Positions 52,884-61,247 of a stretch of 64,000 bases of DNA are shown one piece after another. The DNA is from Solirubrobacter pauli. Its GTDB lineage: Bacteria; Actinomycetota; Thermoleophilia; Solirubrobacterales; Solirubrobacteraceae. The notes under the pieces are model-generated. The model saw nothing but the letters and a program-made list of their open reading frames with translations. It ran no database searches and was not told the origin of the DNA. The position numbers and the translations under genes are program-made. Numbering within the stretch: the first letter of the stretch is position 1; each line of letters begins with the position of its first letter. The stretch lies in the NCBI RefSeq assembly GCF_003633755.1, contig NZ_RBIL01000001.1, positions 1,969,426-2,033,425 on the forward strand. The letters are read 5' to 3'.

Positions 52884-54008
52884 ATGGCCGAACCGATCAC
52901 GCAGGCCCGCCTTCGGGCACTCTCCGCCGTGCACCCTGAGCAGGGGCGCGTGCTGTCCGTGTTCCTGAACCTCGACCCGACGCAGTTCGCCACGGCGAAC
53001 GCGCGATCATCCGCCATCACCTCCGTGATGACGGCGGCCGCGCACAAGGTCGACGAGGCGGATGGGCTCTCGCATGAGGAGCGCATGGGGTTGCGCGACG
53101 ACGTCGAGCGGGTGCGCGAAGTGCTCGAGAATGGCGAGATCGCCCAGAACGGGACGCGTGCCGTCGCGGTCTACGCGTGCGGCGCCGAGGACCTGCTCGA
53201 GGTCATCAAGCTGCGGCGGCCCGTCGAGAACAAGGTGTGCCTGGAGCGCACGCCGTTCGTCGAGCCGCTGGTGCTGCAGGGCACGGACGAGCGCTGGATG
53301 GTGCTTCTGGTCAACCGCCGCGCGGCGCGCCTGTTCTTCGGGCCGGGCGACGCGCTCGAGGAGACCGACCGCCTCGTCGACGACGTCCACCAGCAGCACA
53401 AGGTGGGTGGCTGGTCGCAGCTCAACTACCAGCGCTCGGTCGAGAAGGAGGTCTCCGACCACCTCCAGAACGCGGCCGACCTCGCCTTCGACCTCTACAA
53501 GAAGCAGGGCGCCGACCGCGTCCTCGTCGGCGTGCCCGCCGAGCTGATCAGCGAGTTGAAGGGCAAGCTGCACCCGTACCTGCTCGAGCGCGTCGCGGGC
53601 AAGATCCAGGTCGACGTCGAGAACGCGTCGCTGGACGACGTCATCGCCGCCGCCGGCCCCGAGATCACCGCGCACGTCATGCGCTGCGAGCGCGAGGCGC
53701 TGGACCGGCTGCAGGCCGGCGTGGGCAGCGGCGGCCGTGGCGCGGCCGGCATCGAGGAGGTGCTCGACGCCCTCAACCAGGCGCGGGTGGAGACGCTGCT
53801 GATCGCCGAGAACTTCCACGCGAGCGGCCGCGTGGACTTCCAGGCCGGGTTGCTGCTGCCCGAGACCGCCGACGGCGGTGAGCCGGTGACGGACATCGTC
53901 GAGCCGGCGATCGAGAAGGCGATCGAGCAGTCGGCGAACGCGATGGTCGTGCGCCATCACACCGACCTCGAGCCGCTGGGTGGCATCGGCGCGGTGCTGC
54001 GCTTCTAG
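52884..54008 (+). CDS. Bacterial eRF1/Vms1-like (baeRF) protein
   Basis: 374 residues. The fold order resembles archaeal/eukaryal release factor 1: an N-terminal domain, a central RNase H-like domain with a GGWSQLNYQRSVEKEV loop, and a C-terminal L7Ae-like domain. The GGxSQ glutamine matches the catalytic loop of Vms1/ANKZF1, which cleaves peptidyl-tRNA in ribosome quality control. A role in rescuing stalled ribosomes or tRNA is inferred. The possible stress promoter upstream and EttA elsewhere in the window fit a translation-stress theme, but no experiment supports it here. Confidence 0.72.
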   Translation: MAEPITQARLRALSAVHPEQGRVLSVFLNLDPTQFATANARSSAITSVMTAAAHKVDEADGLSHEERMGLRDDVERVREVLENGEIAQNGTRAVAVYACGAEDLLEVIKLRRPVENKVCLERTPFVEPLVLQGTDERWMVLLVNRRAARLFFGPGDALEETDRLVDDVHQQHKVGGWSQLNYQRSVEKEVSDHLQNAADLAFDLYKKQGADRVLVGVPAELISELKGKLHPYLLERVAGKIQVDVENASLDDVIAAAGPEITAHVMRCEREALDRLQAGVGSGGRGAAGIEEVLDALNQARVETLLIAENFHASGRVDFQAGLLLPETADGGEPVTDIVEPAIEKAIEQSANAMVVRHHTDLEPLGGIGAVLRF

Positions 54009-54010
54009 CC

Positions 54011-54820
54011 ATGCGCATCGCGGTCCTGGGCACGGGCATCATGGGCGCGCCGATGGCGCGCAACCTCGCGGCCGCGGGGCATGAGGTCCGTGCCTGGAAC
54101 CGCACCGCGTCCAAGGCCGAAGGGCTCGGCGCCACCGTCTGCGCGGAGCCGTCCGACGCCGCCGACGGCGCCGAGGTCGTGATCACGATGCTCGCCGACG
54201 GCCCGACGGTCGCTTCGGTGATGGACGGCGTGACGCTGTCCGACGGCGCGGTGTGGTGGCAGGCCAGCACGGTCGGCGTCGAGTGGGCCGCGAAGCTCGG
54301 CGACGCCTACGTCGACGGGCCCGTGATGGGCACGCGCAAGCCCGCCGAGGACGGCAAGCTCACCGTGCTCGCGTCCGGCCCGGGCCGCGAGCGGCTCGGC
54401 GACGTGTTCGCGCCGGTCGCCGGCAAGGTGGTCGACCTCGGGGACGCGGTCGGCGCCGGGCAGCGGATGAAGCTCGTTGGCAACTCGTGGGTGCTGTCGC
54501 TCGTCGAAGGGCTGGCCGAGACGATCGCGCTCGCCGAGCGCCTCGACGTCGACCCGCGCGACTTCCTGAAGATGATCGAGGGCGGGCTGATGGACACGCC
54601 CTACGCGCGGCTCAAGGGTGAGCCGATGATCGCCCGCGAGTTCCCGCCCAGCTTCCCGCTCGCGCTGGCGGCCAAGGACGCCGGGCTGATCGCCGAGGCG
54701 GCACCCGACCTACCGCTCCCCAAGCTGATCCGCGACCAGATGCTGCGCGCCACCGACGCCGGGCACGGCGAGGAGGACGTGGCCGCTACGTTCATGGCTG
54801 TATGGCGCGAGCACTCGTAA
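54011..54820 (+). CDS. Beta-hydroxyacid dehydrogenase family oxidoreductase
   Basis: 269 residues. The NAD(P)-binding Rossmann motif VLGTGIMGAPMARNL starts at residue 4. It has the substrate-loop region DGPVMGTRKPAEDGKL and the catalytic Lys in RMKLVGNSWVLSLVEG. This is the 3-hydroxyisobutyrate / glyoxylate-succinic semialdehyde reductase family; NADP vs NAD and substrate are unresolved. Its ATG is 2 bp after the baeRF stop, and it overlaps pncA by 19 bp. Confidence 0.9.
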   Translation: MRIAVLGTGIMGAPMARNLAAAGHEVRAWNRTASKAEGLGATVCAEPSDAADGAEVVITMLADGPTVASVMDGVTLSDGAVWWQASTVGVEWAAKLGDAYVDGPVMGTRKPAEDGKLTVLASGPGRERLGDVFAPVAGKVVDLGDAVGAGQRMKLVGNSWVLSLVEGLAETIALAERLDVDPRDFLKMIEGGLMDTPYARLKGEPMIAREFPPSFPLALAAKDAGLIAEAAPDLPLPKLIRDQMLRATDAGHGEEDVAATFMAVWREHS

Positions 54821-55341
54821 TCGTCGACTTCCAGAACGACTTCACCCCGGGCGGCGCGTTGGCCGTCCCGCACGGCGACGAGATCGCCGAGCGGATCAAC
54901 GCGCTCGCCGCGTCCGGCGACTACGACCTGATCGTCGCGACGCGCGACTGGCATCCCGCCGACCACGGCTCGTTCGCCGAGCAGGGCGGGCCGTGGCCCG
55001 TCCACTGCGTCGCCGGCACGCAGGGCGCGCAGCTGCACCCCGCGCTCGACCAGACGCGGATCGACTTCACCGTCGACAAGGGCCAGGCCGTCGACACCGA
55101 CGGCTACTCCGGCTTCGAGAGCACCGACCTCGAGGCGATCCTGCGCGAGCGTGGCATCACGCAGGTGACCGTCGTCGGGCTGGCCACGGACTACTGCGTC
55201 AAGAACACCGCGCTGGACGCGCTCCGCGCGGGCTTCCAGGTGACCGTCGACTCCACCGCCGTGCGAGGCGTGGAGGTGGAGGAGGGGGACTCCGAGCGCG
55301 CACTCGCCGAAGTGCGCGCCGCGGGTGGCGTAATGGCGTGA
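54802..55341 (+). CDS. pncA: Nicotinamidase
   Basis: 179 residues. Hydrolyses nicotinamide to nicotinate plus ammonia. The catalytic triad is Asp9 (VIVDFQNDF), Lys93 and Cys132 (ATDYCVKNTA); metal ligands are in TRDWHPADHGSF (Asp49, His51). Together with the convergent nicotinate phosphoribosyltransferase it completes NAD salvage from nicotinamide. It overlaps the preceding gene by 19 bp and its stop overlaps the GTG of the PCMT gene. Confidence 0.95.
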   Translation: MARALVIVDFQNDFTPGGALAVPHGDEIAERINALAASGDYDLIVATRDWHPADHGSFAEQGGPWPVHCVAGTQGAQLHPALDQTRIDFTVDKGQAVDTDGYSGFESTDLEAILRERGITQVTVVGLATDYCVKNTALDALRAGFQVTVDSTAVRGVEVEEGDSERALAEVRAAGGVMA

Positions 55342-55943
55342 GACGGGGGCGCGAGCGGCTGCTGGCCCAGCTGCGCCCGCACGTCGCGGACGAGCACGTG
55401 CTGGCGGCGGTCCACGCCGTGCCGCGCGACCGCTTCGTCCCGCCCCGGCTGGTCCGTGAGGCGTGGGACAACGTCCCGCTGCCGATCGGCAGCGGCCAGA
55501 CGATCTCGCAGCCGCTGGTGGTCGCCCGCATGTGCGAGCTGCTGCGGCTGCGCGGGGACGAGCGGGTGTTGGACGTCGGCACCGGGTCGGGCTACCACGC
55601 CGCGATCCTCGCGCAGCTGGCCGCGCACGTGTGGAGCGTCGAGCGGCACGCCGCGTTGTCGGCTCAGGCGGCCGAGAACCTGGCGGCGGCGGAGGTTCGC
55701 AACGTCACGCTGCTCGTCGGCGACGGCGCGCGCGGCCTGCCCGAGACCGCGCCGTTCGGCGGGATCAACATCGCCGCCGCGGCCGCCGCGATTCCGCCGG
55801 CGCTGCAGGAGCAGCTCGCGCGCGGCGGGCGCCTGGTCGCCCCCGTCGAGGAGGGCGAGCAGCGCCTGGTCGTGATCGAGCACACCGCGCGCGGCTTCGA
55901 GCGCACCACGCTGGAACGGGTGCGCTTCGTCCCGCTTATTTGA
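55338..55943 (+). CDS. pcm: Protein-L-isoaspartate O-methyltransferase
   Basis: 201 residues. S-adenosylmethionine-dependent repair of isoaspartyl residues in aged proteins. It has the substrate loop IGSGQTISQP and SAM motif LDVGTGSGYHAAIL, and VAPVEEG near the end. The GTG start overlaps the pncA stop (GTGA), so it is coupled to pncA. It overlaps the convergent pncB gene by 8 bp. Confidence 0.94.
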   Translation: MRRGRERLLAQLRPHVADEHVLAAVHAVPRDRFVPPRLVREAWDNVPLPIGSGQTISQPLVVARMCELLRLRGDERVLDVGTGSGYHAAILAQLAAHVWSVERHAALSAQAAENLAAAEVRNVTLLVGDGARGLPETAPFGGINIAAAAAAIPPALQEQLARGGRLVAPVEEGEQRLVVIEHTARGFERTTLERVRFVPLI

Positions 55944-57027
55944 CGAGGTCCAGGCGCGGGTTCGGATGGTACTCGCGACCGACCTTGGCGGCCGGCTTGC
56001 CTTCGTTGAGCACGACGTCGGCGGTGAAGTCGTTGGAGCCGCGGATCAGGCTGGAGCCGACGCCGTAGGAGTCCACGGGGATGTCGGCGGCCTCGAACGC
56101 GCGGATCCGGTCGGCGTTGAAGCCGCCCGAGACGACGATCTTCACGTCCGGGTAGCCGGCCTTGTCGAGCTCGGCGCGCGTGAGCTCCACCAGCTCGGCC
56201 GCGACGCCCTTGGGCGCGTCGTCGCCGCGCAGGCGGCGCAGCGACTCGTCCGCGAGCGTGTTCGACGTGTCCAGGCGCACGCCCCACAGGTCCTCGCCGA
56301 GCGCGTCCGCGACCTCGATCGCGGTCTTCACCGAGTCGTTCTTGAAGTCCACGAGCACGGTGACGTTCATGTCCCGGCTGAACCGGTCCGCGAACTTGCG
56401 CGCGGCGAGCGCCGTGTCCCCGTTGTAGGCCGCGATCAACGCGTGCGGGACCGTGCCGATGCCGCGACCGCCCCACCAGGACGCCTGCGCGTCGGTGGAG
56501 ACGCCGATCGAGCCACCGATGTGGGCGGACCAGCCGTCGCCCGTCTGCACCAGCCAGTGGTCGTGGCGGGCGGGGAAGTACAGGATCGGCTTGCCGTTGG
56601 CGGCCTCGACGACCTCGCGCACGTTGCGCATGATCAGCGTGCGGCGGGCCATCACGCCCAGGTAGACCGTCTCCAGGTGGGCGAACTCCGCGTAGTCGCC
56701 CTCGATCGTCATCACGGTCTCCCACGGCTCGATCTCGTCGCCCTCGTGGAGCGCCTTGACCTCGAGCTGGTCGAACGTGTTGACCCACTCGTCGCCGTCG
56801 TAGTGCCCGGTGCCCTGCTTGAGCACGGCGATCGCCTCGTCGACGCCGCCGAGGATCGAGTCCTTGCGCTGGAACACCTGCATCAGCACGCGCGGGTGGT
56901 GGCCGTCGGCCTCCAGCAGCTGCTTGGTCAGGTTGAAGTAGGTGTCGGAGTAGTAGCCGTCGCGGATCTTCTCGACCGGCAGGCGGAAGACGGAGGGCGG
57001 AAGACGGACACGCTCACGGGTCGCCAT
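55936..57027 (-). CDS. pncB: Nicotinate phosphoribosyltransferase
   Basis: 363 residues. Converts nicotinate plus PRPP to nicotinate mononucleotide (type II phosphoribosyltransferase fold). It has RDGYYSDTYF near residue 22, HDHWLVQTGDGWSAHIGG, STDAQASWWGGRGIGTVPHA, VDFKNDS and VSGGFNADRI. The family is the short bacterial form. The ATG at 57027 has TAGCCT on the minus strand ending 8 bp upstream, so it is probably leaderless. It is divergent to the aldehyde dehydrogenase operon and convergent with pncA-pcm. Confidence 0.93.
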   Translation of the reverse strand: MATRERVRLPPSVFRLPVEKIRDGYYSDTYFNLTKQLLEADGHHPRVLMQVFQRKDSILGGVDEAIAVLKQGTGHYDGDEWVNTFDQLEVKALHEGDEIEPWETVMTIEGDYAEFAHLETVYLGVMARRTLIMRNVREVVEAANGKPILYFPARHDHWLVQTGDGWSAHIGGSIGVSTDAQASWWGGRGIGTVPHALIAAYNGDTALAARKFADRFSRDMNVTVLVDFKNDSVKTAIEVADALGEDLWGVRLDTSNTLADESLRRLRGDDAPKGVAAELVELTRAELDKAGYPDVKIVVSGGFNADRIRAFEAADIPVDSYGVGSSLIRGSNDFTADVVLNEGKPAAKVGREYHPNPRLDLVK

Positions 57028-57103
57028 GACCCAAAAGGCTACGACACCGCTTTGCGACATCCGTCGGAAGGGTCGTCCGGCCGGGAGTACTAGCGTGCCC
57101 GAC

Positions 57104-58492
57104 ATGAGCACGCAGACGATCGAGAGCCGGTCACCGCAGGATCAGTCCGATCTGGTGGTGTCCGCGCCGGCCGCGGATCGCGAGGCGGTCGCGGCGGCGT
57201 TCACGCGCGCCCGTGAGGCCCAGAAGGAGTGGCGGCGCAACGCGGTGGCCCGGGCCGATGCGCTCGCGGCGGCGGCCGCCGCGGTCGACGCGGCCAAGGA
57301 CCAGATCGTGGACCTGATGGTGCGTGAGGTCGGCAAGCCGCTGACCGAGTCGGTCATGGAGCACGGTCGTGCGGTGCGCATCCTGCGCTACCAGGCGCAG
57401 GCCGCGCTCGATCCCGACGGGGACACGCTGCCCGCCGCGCCGCCGGCCGACCCGCGCACGCTGCTGCTCGCCCGTCGCCGCCCGCGCGGCGTCGCCGGCC
57501 TGATCACGCCCTGGAACTTCCCGTTCGCGATCCCGCTGTGGAAGGCCGCGCCCGCGCTCGCGTACGGCAACGCCGTCGTGCTCAAGCCCTCCAGCGACGC
57601 GCTCGCGTCCGCGCTGCTGCTCGAGGAGATCCTCGGCGCGCACCTGCCCGAGGGCATCTTCAACGTCGTCGCCGGCGGGGGCGAGACCGGCCAGGCCGTG
57701 ATCGAGCAGGCCGACGTCATCTCCTTCACGGGCTCGACCAACGTCGGCCTCCAGGTCGCGCAGGCCGCGACCGCGCGCGGCATCCCCGCGCAGGCCGAGA
57801 TGGGTGGCCTGAACGCGTCGATCGTGCTGCCCGACGCGAACGTCGAGACCGCCGCGAAGATCATCGCCGGCGCCGCGATGGGCTACGCCGGCCAGAAGTG
57901 CACCGCGACCGGCCGCGTGATCGTCCTCGGCGACCCGGCCGAGTTCACCGACGCGCTCGCGGCCGCCGTCGACGCGCTCCCGCTCGGGGATCCGAAGGAG
58001 GCCGGCACCGTCGTCGGCCCGGTGATCAACCCGCCCGCGCGCGAGGCGCTCGTCGGCGCCGCCGTCGCCGCGCCCGGCGACGGCGGCCGCGTCGTCACCG
58101 GCGGCCAGGCGCTCGACGGCCCCGGCCTGTTCTTCTCCCCCACCGTCGTCGACGGCCAGGAGCCGACCGCCAAGCTCGCGCAGGAGGAGGTGTTCGGCCC
58201 GATCGTGACCGTGCTGCGGGCGGCCAGCGCCGATCAGGCGGTCGAGATCTCCAACAGCGTCGCCTACGGCCTCGTCACCTCCGTCTTCACGAGCGACCTC
58301 GACAACGCGTTGACGGTTGTGGAAGGGCTCGAGACGGGCATGATCCGGGTCAACATGCCGACCTCAGGTGTCGACTTCCACGCGCCCTTCGGGGGCGAGA
58401 AGCAGTCGTCGTTCGGTCCGCGCGAGCAGGGCAAGGCCGCGCGCGACCACTACACGACGACCCACACCATCACCATCGGCCCGGCCGGCTGA
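57104..58492 (+). CDS. Aldehyde dehydrogenase (probable 2-oxoglutarate semialdehyde dehydrogenase)
   Basis: 462 residues. NAD(P)-dependent ALDH: LITPWNFPFAIP, Glu in QAEMGGLNASIV, the nucleophile Cys in AGQKCTATGRV, and PTVVDGQ...EEVFGPIVTV. Neighbouring FAH-family and enolase-family genes suggest it oxidises 2-oxoglutarate semialdehyde to 2-oxoglutarate, the last step of a Weimberg-type pathway (inference). TAGCGT (57091-57096) ends 7 bp before ATG 57104, pointing to a leaderless operon head. The stop overlaps the next start by one base. Confidence 0.92.
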   Translation: MSTQTIESRSPQDQSDLVVSAPAADREAVAAAFTRAREAQKEWRRNAVARADALAAAAAAVDAAKDQIVDLMVREVGKPLTESVMEHGRAVRILRYQAQAALDPDGDTLPAAPPADPRTLLLARRRPRGVAGLITPWNFPFAIPLWKAAPALAYGNAVVLKPSSDALASALLLEEILGAHLPEGIFNVVAGGGETGQAVIEQADVISFTGSTNVGLQVAQAATARGIPAQAEMGGLNASIVLPDANVETAAKIIAGAAMGYAGQKCTATGRVIVLGDPAEFTDALAAAVDALPLGDPKEAGTVVGPVINPPAREALVGAAVAAPGDGGRVVTGGQALDGPGLFFSPTVVDGQEPTAKLAQEEVFGPIVTVLRAASADQAVEISNSVAYGLVTSVFTSDLDNALTVVEGLETGMIRVNMPTSGVDFHAPFGGEKQSSFGPREQGKAARDHYTTTHTITIGPAG

Positions 58493-59313
58493 TGGCGCTC
58501 TGGCGGGTCCAGACCGCGGGCGGGGAGCGCCTTGCCCGCGGGCCGGTGGAGGCGGGACCGGTGGAGCTGCTCGACGGCACGCTCGACCAGCTGCTGGCCG
58601 CCGGCACCCTCGACGCGCCGGCCGCCGGGCCGGTGCCCGCCGGCTCCGTGATCCTCGCGCCGGTCGCCGGCCAGGAGGTGTGGGCCGCGGGCGTGACCTA
58701 CCAGGCGTCCCGCGCCGCCCGCAACGACGAGTCCAAGGGCGCGCACGACTTCTACGACAAGGTCTACGACGCCGAGCGCCCCGAGCTGTTCTTCAAGGCC
58801 GCGCCCGGTCGGGTGCGCGGCCCCGGCAACGCGATCGGCGTCCGCGAGGACTCGGGCTGGGACGTCCCGGAGCCCGAGCTGGCGCTGGTCGTCAGCGCGC
58901 AGGGCGAGATCCTCGGCTACACGATCGGCAACGACGTCTCGTCGCGCTCGATCGAGGGCGAGAACCCGCTCTACCTGCCCCAGGCCAAGGTCTACAAGGG
59001 CAGCTGCGCGCTCGGCCCGTGCATCGTGCCGGTCGCCGAGGCGCCCGCCGCCGAGGAGCTGGAGATCACGCTCACCATCTCCCGAGCCGGCGATCAGGTG
59101 TTCACCGGCTCCACGCAGACCGCGCTGCTCAAGCGCAGCCTCCCCGAGCTCGTGTCATGGCTCTACCGCGCACAGGATTTCCCGGTGGGCGCGGTGCTGT
59201 TGACGGGTACGTCGGTGATCCCGGCGGTCGAGTTCACGCTGCGCGGCGGCGACGAGGTGCGGATCGCGATCACGGGGCTGGGTGAGCTGGTCAACACCGT
59301 CGAGGTGATTTGA
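58492..59313 (+). CDS. Fumarylacetoacetate hydrolase-family (2-keto-3-deoxyaldonate dehydratase-like)
   Basis: 273 residues. It has the FAH fold metal site DVPEPELALV, then GYTIGNDVSSRSIEGENPL and the C-terminal TGTSVIP. The variant that follows an ALDH in such clusters is usually the 2-keto-3-deoxy-aldonate dehydratase that yields 2-oxoglutarate semialdehyde, fitting the flanking gene. FAH-type hydrolases of aromatic degradation are the alternative. TGATG overlap with the ALDH gene indicates coupling. Confidence 0.88.
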   Translation: MALWRVQTAGGERLARGPVEAGPVELLDGTLDQLLAAGTLDAPAAGPVPAGSVILAPVAGQEVWAAGVTYQASRAARNDESKGAHDFYDKVYDAERPELFFKAAPGRVRGPGNAIGVREDSGWDVPEPELALVVSAQGEILGYTIGNDVSSRSIEGENPLYLPQAKVYKGSCALGPCIVPVAEAPAAEELEITLTISRAGDQVFTGSTQTALLKRSLPELVSWLYRAQDFPVGAVLLTGTSVIPAVEFTLRGGDEVRIAITGLGELVNTVEVI

Positions 59314-60297
59314 GTGAGAGCCATCGTCTGGCAGGGCCCGAACGAGATGACCGTCGAGGAGCAGCCGAACCCGCCCGACCCCGGGCCGGGCGAGCTGATC
59401 CTCCAGCCCGAGGCGGTCGGCATCTGCGGCTCAGAGGTCGAGGGCTACCTCGGCCACATGGGCAACCGCACGCCGCCGCTGGTCATGGGCCACGAGTTCG
59501 CCGGGACGGTGATCGCCACCGGCGAGGGCGCGCAGGACCTGCAGGGCGCGCGCGTCGCCGTGAACCCGCTGTCGGGCTGCGGGGAGTGCCGGCTCTGCCT
59601 GGCCGGCGACACGAACCTGTGCCGTGACCGGATCCTCGTCGGCGTCCACGTTCCCGGCGCCTTCGCGGACTTCGTCAAGGTACGCGCGGCTGACGCCCGC
59701 CGGCTCCCCGACGACGTCTCGATGCGCGTCGGCGCGCTGATGGAGCCGCTCGCGAACGGCGTCCACGCCGTGCGACTGGCGCCGAAGGGCGCCGAGCGGA
59801 CCGTCGTGATCGGCGCCGGGACGATCGGGCTCGTCACGCTTCAGGCGGCGCTCCTGGAAGGCCTCCCGCACGTGGCGGTCGTCGAGCGTGACGAGACGCG
59901 GCGCGCCCGTGCGGTCAAGCTCGGCGCCCACGCGGACGGCGCGGAGCCGGGCGAAGCCGACCTCGTGATCGACGCGGTCGGCGCGGAGGCCACCCGCCGG
60001 CTCGGCCTGGAGCTCCTCCGCCCCGGCGGGACGCTCGTGTGCATCGGCCTCGCGAGCGACGACACGACGCTCGGCTTCCACGACGTCATCCGCAGCCAGC
60101 ACCGGATCCAAGGTTCCTACGCGTACACGATGCCCGACTTCGACCAGGCCCACGAGTGGCTCACCACCGGCGCCGCCGACCTCGGTGACGACCTCGAGCC
60201 GGTCCGGCCGCTCGAGGAGGGCCCGGCGCAGTTCGCGCGGCTCGCGGGCGGCCCGCCTCCCCCCGAGTTCAAGGTCTTCCTCGCGGGCACGGCATGA
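59314..60297 (+). CDS. Zinc-dependent medium-chain alcohol/sugar dehydrogenase
   Basis: 327 residues. Catalytic-zinc motif GICGSEVEGYLG and MGHEFAGTV; structural zinc cysteines in CGECRLCLAGDTNLC; Rossmann VVIGAGTIGLVTLQ. It is similar to sorbitol/threonine dehydrogenases, and in this operon it would oxidise a sugar or polyol at the head of the pathway (inference). GTG 59314 follows directly after the FAH stop. Its TGA overlaps the SDR start (ATGA). Confidence 0.92.
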   Translation: MRAIVWQGPNEMTVEEQPNPPDPGPGELILQPEAVGICGSEVEGYLGHMGNRTPPLVMGHEFAGTVIATGEGAQDLQGARVAVNPLSGCGECRLCLAGDTNLCRDRILVGVHVPGAFADFVKVRAADARRLPDDVSMRVGALMEPLANGVHAVRLAPKGAERTVVIGAGTIGLVTLQAALLEGLPHVAVVERDETRRARAVKLGAHADGAEPGEADLVIDAVGAEATRRLGLELLRPGGTLVCIGLASDDTTLGFHDVIRSQHRIQGSYAYTMPDFDQAHEWLTTGAADLGDDLEPVRPLEEGPAQFARLAGGPPPPEFKVFLAGTA

Positions 60298-60971
60298 GCC
60301 GCACGGTCGTCGTGATCGGCGCCTCGAGCGGGATCGGCCTGGCGACGGCGCGCGCGTTCCTGGACCAGGGCGACGTCGTCCACGCCGCCGCGCGCCGCCC
60401 GATCGACCTCGACGGGGCGGCCACGCACAGCCTCGACTTCACCGACCGCGACGCCGTCGACGCCTTCGCCGCGCAGTTCGAGCACGTCGACGCGCTGGTC
60501 GTCGCCGCGGGCACGAACATCAAGGACCGCCGCCTGCACGAGCTCACCTACGAGCGCTGGGACCACGTCATCGACGCGAACCTGACCGGGCCGTTCAACG
60601 CGCTCCACGCGTTCCTGCCCAGGCTCGGGGGCGGCACCGTCGTGATCATCGGCAGCGTCTCGGGGTCCTGGACCGACCGCTCAGGCCCCGCCTACCAGGC
60701 GAGCAAGGCCGCGGTCCTGGCGCTCACGCGCGGCGCCGGCTTCGAGCTCGACGGGGCGGTCCGCTGCACGGCGATCCTCCCGGGCGTCGTGGACACCGAG
60801 ATCCTCGACAACCGCCCGGAGCCGCCGGACGCGGAGACCCGCGCCCGGATGCTGCGCCCCGAGGACGTCGCCGCGGCGTGCGTGTTCGCGGTGAACCTGC
60901 CGCCGCGCGCGTTCGTTCCGGAGCTGACGATCCTGCCTACGGCGTTGCAGTCGATCGGGAAGACGACGTGA
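60294..60971 (+). CDS. Short-chain dehydrogenase/reductase
   Basis: 225 residues. NAD(P) motif GASSGIG (8-14), VAAGTN in place of NNAG, catalytic Ser in IIGSVSGSW and YQASK catalytic pair. It is shorter than typical SDRs. Probably a sugar dehydrogenase or lactone-forming step within the same operon, but the substrate is unknown. It overlaps the convergent DUF3817 gene by 35 bp. Confidence 0.9.
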   Translation: MSRTVVVIGASSGIGLATARAFLDQGDVVHAAARRPIDLDGAATHSLDFTDRDAVDAFAAQFEHVDALVVAAGTNIKDRRLHELTYERWDHVIDANLTGPFNALHAFLPRLGGGTVVIIGSVSGSWTDRSGPAYQASKAAVLALTRGAGFELDGAVRCTAILPGVVDTEILDNRPEPPDAETRARMLRPEDVAAACVFAVNLPPRAFVPELTILPTALQSIGKTT

Positions 60972-61233
60972 GCCAGCGGTCCACGACGTAGCCGCCGAAC
61001 GGCACGACCGCGCCGAGCAGGATGAGCGCGGTGGTCTTCGTGTCCCACCCCTGCTCCGGGCGCAGGTAGATGGCCATCGCCACATAAGCCACGAACAGCA
61101 GGCCGTGCAGCGGGCCGAGGATCGGCACCAGGTCGACGTCGGTGGTGCGCTTGAGGACCGACGCCACGAGCAGGATCAGGAAGCTCGTGGCCTCGGTGAG
61201 CGCGACGATGCGGAAGTTCTTGAGCGTGATCAC
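60937..61233 (-). CDS. DUF3817 small membrane protein (second copy)
   Basis: 98 residues, GTG start. It has three hydrophobic segments with LKNFRIVALTEATSFLILL, GPLHGLLFVAYVAMAIYL and LGAVVPFGGYVVDRWL, the canonical DUF3817 features. It is paralogous to the protein at 11144-11452 but clearly divergent in sequence. It overlaps the SDR gene tail by 35 bp and lies 14 bp after the quinone oxidoreductase gene, with which it may be cotranscribed. Confidence 0.85.
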   Translation of the reverse strand: MITLKNFRIVALTEATSFLILLVASVLKRTTDVDLVPILGPLHGLLFVAYVAMAIYLRPEQGWDTKTTALILLGAVVPFGGYVVDRWLTSSSRSTATP

Positions 61234-61247
61234 GCGTACAGGGTGAC

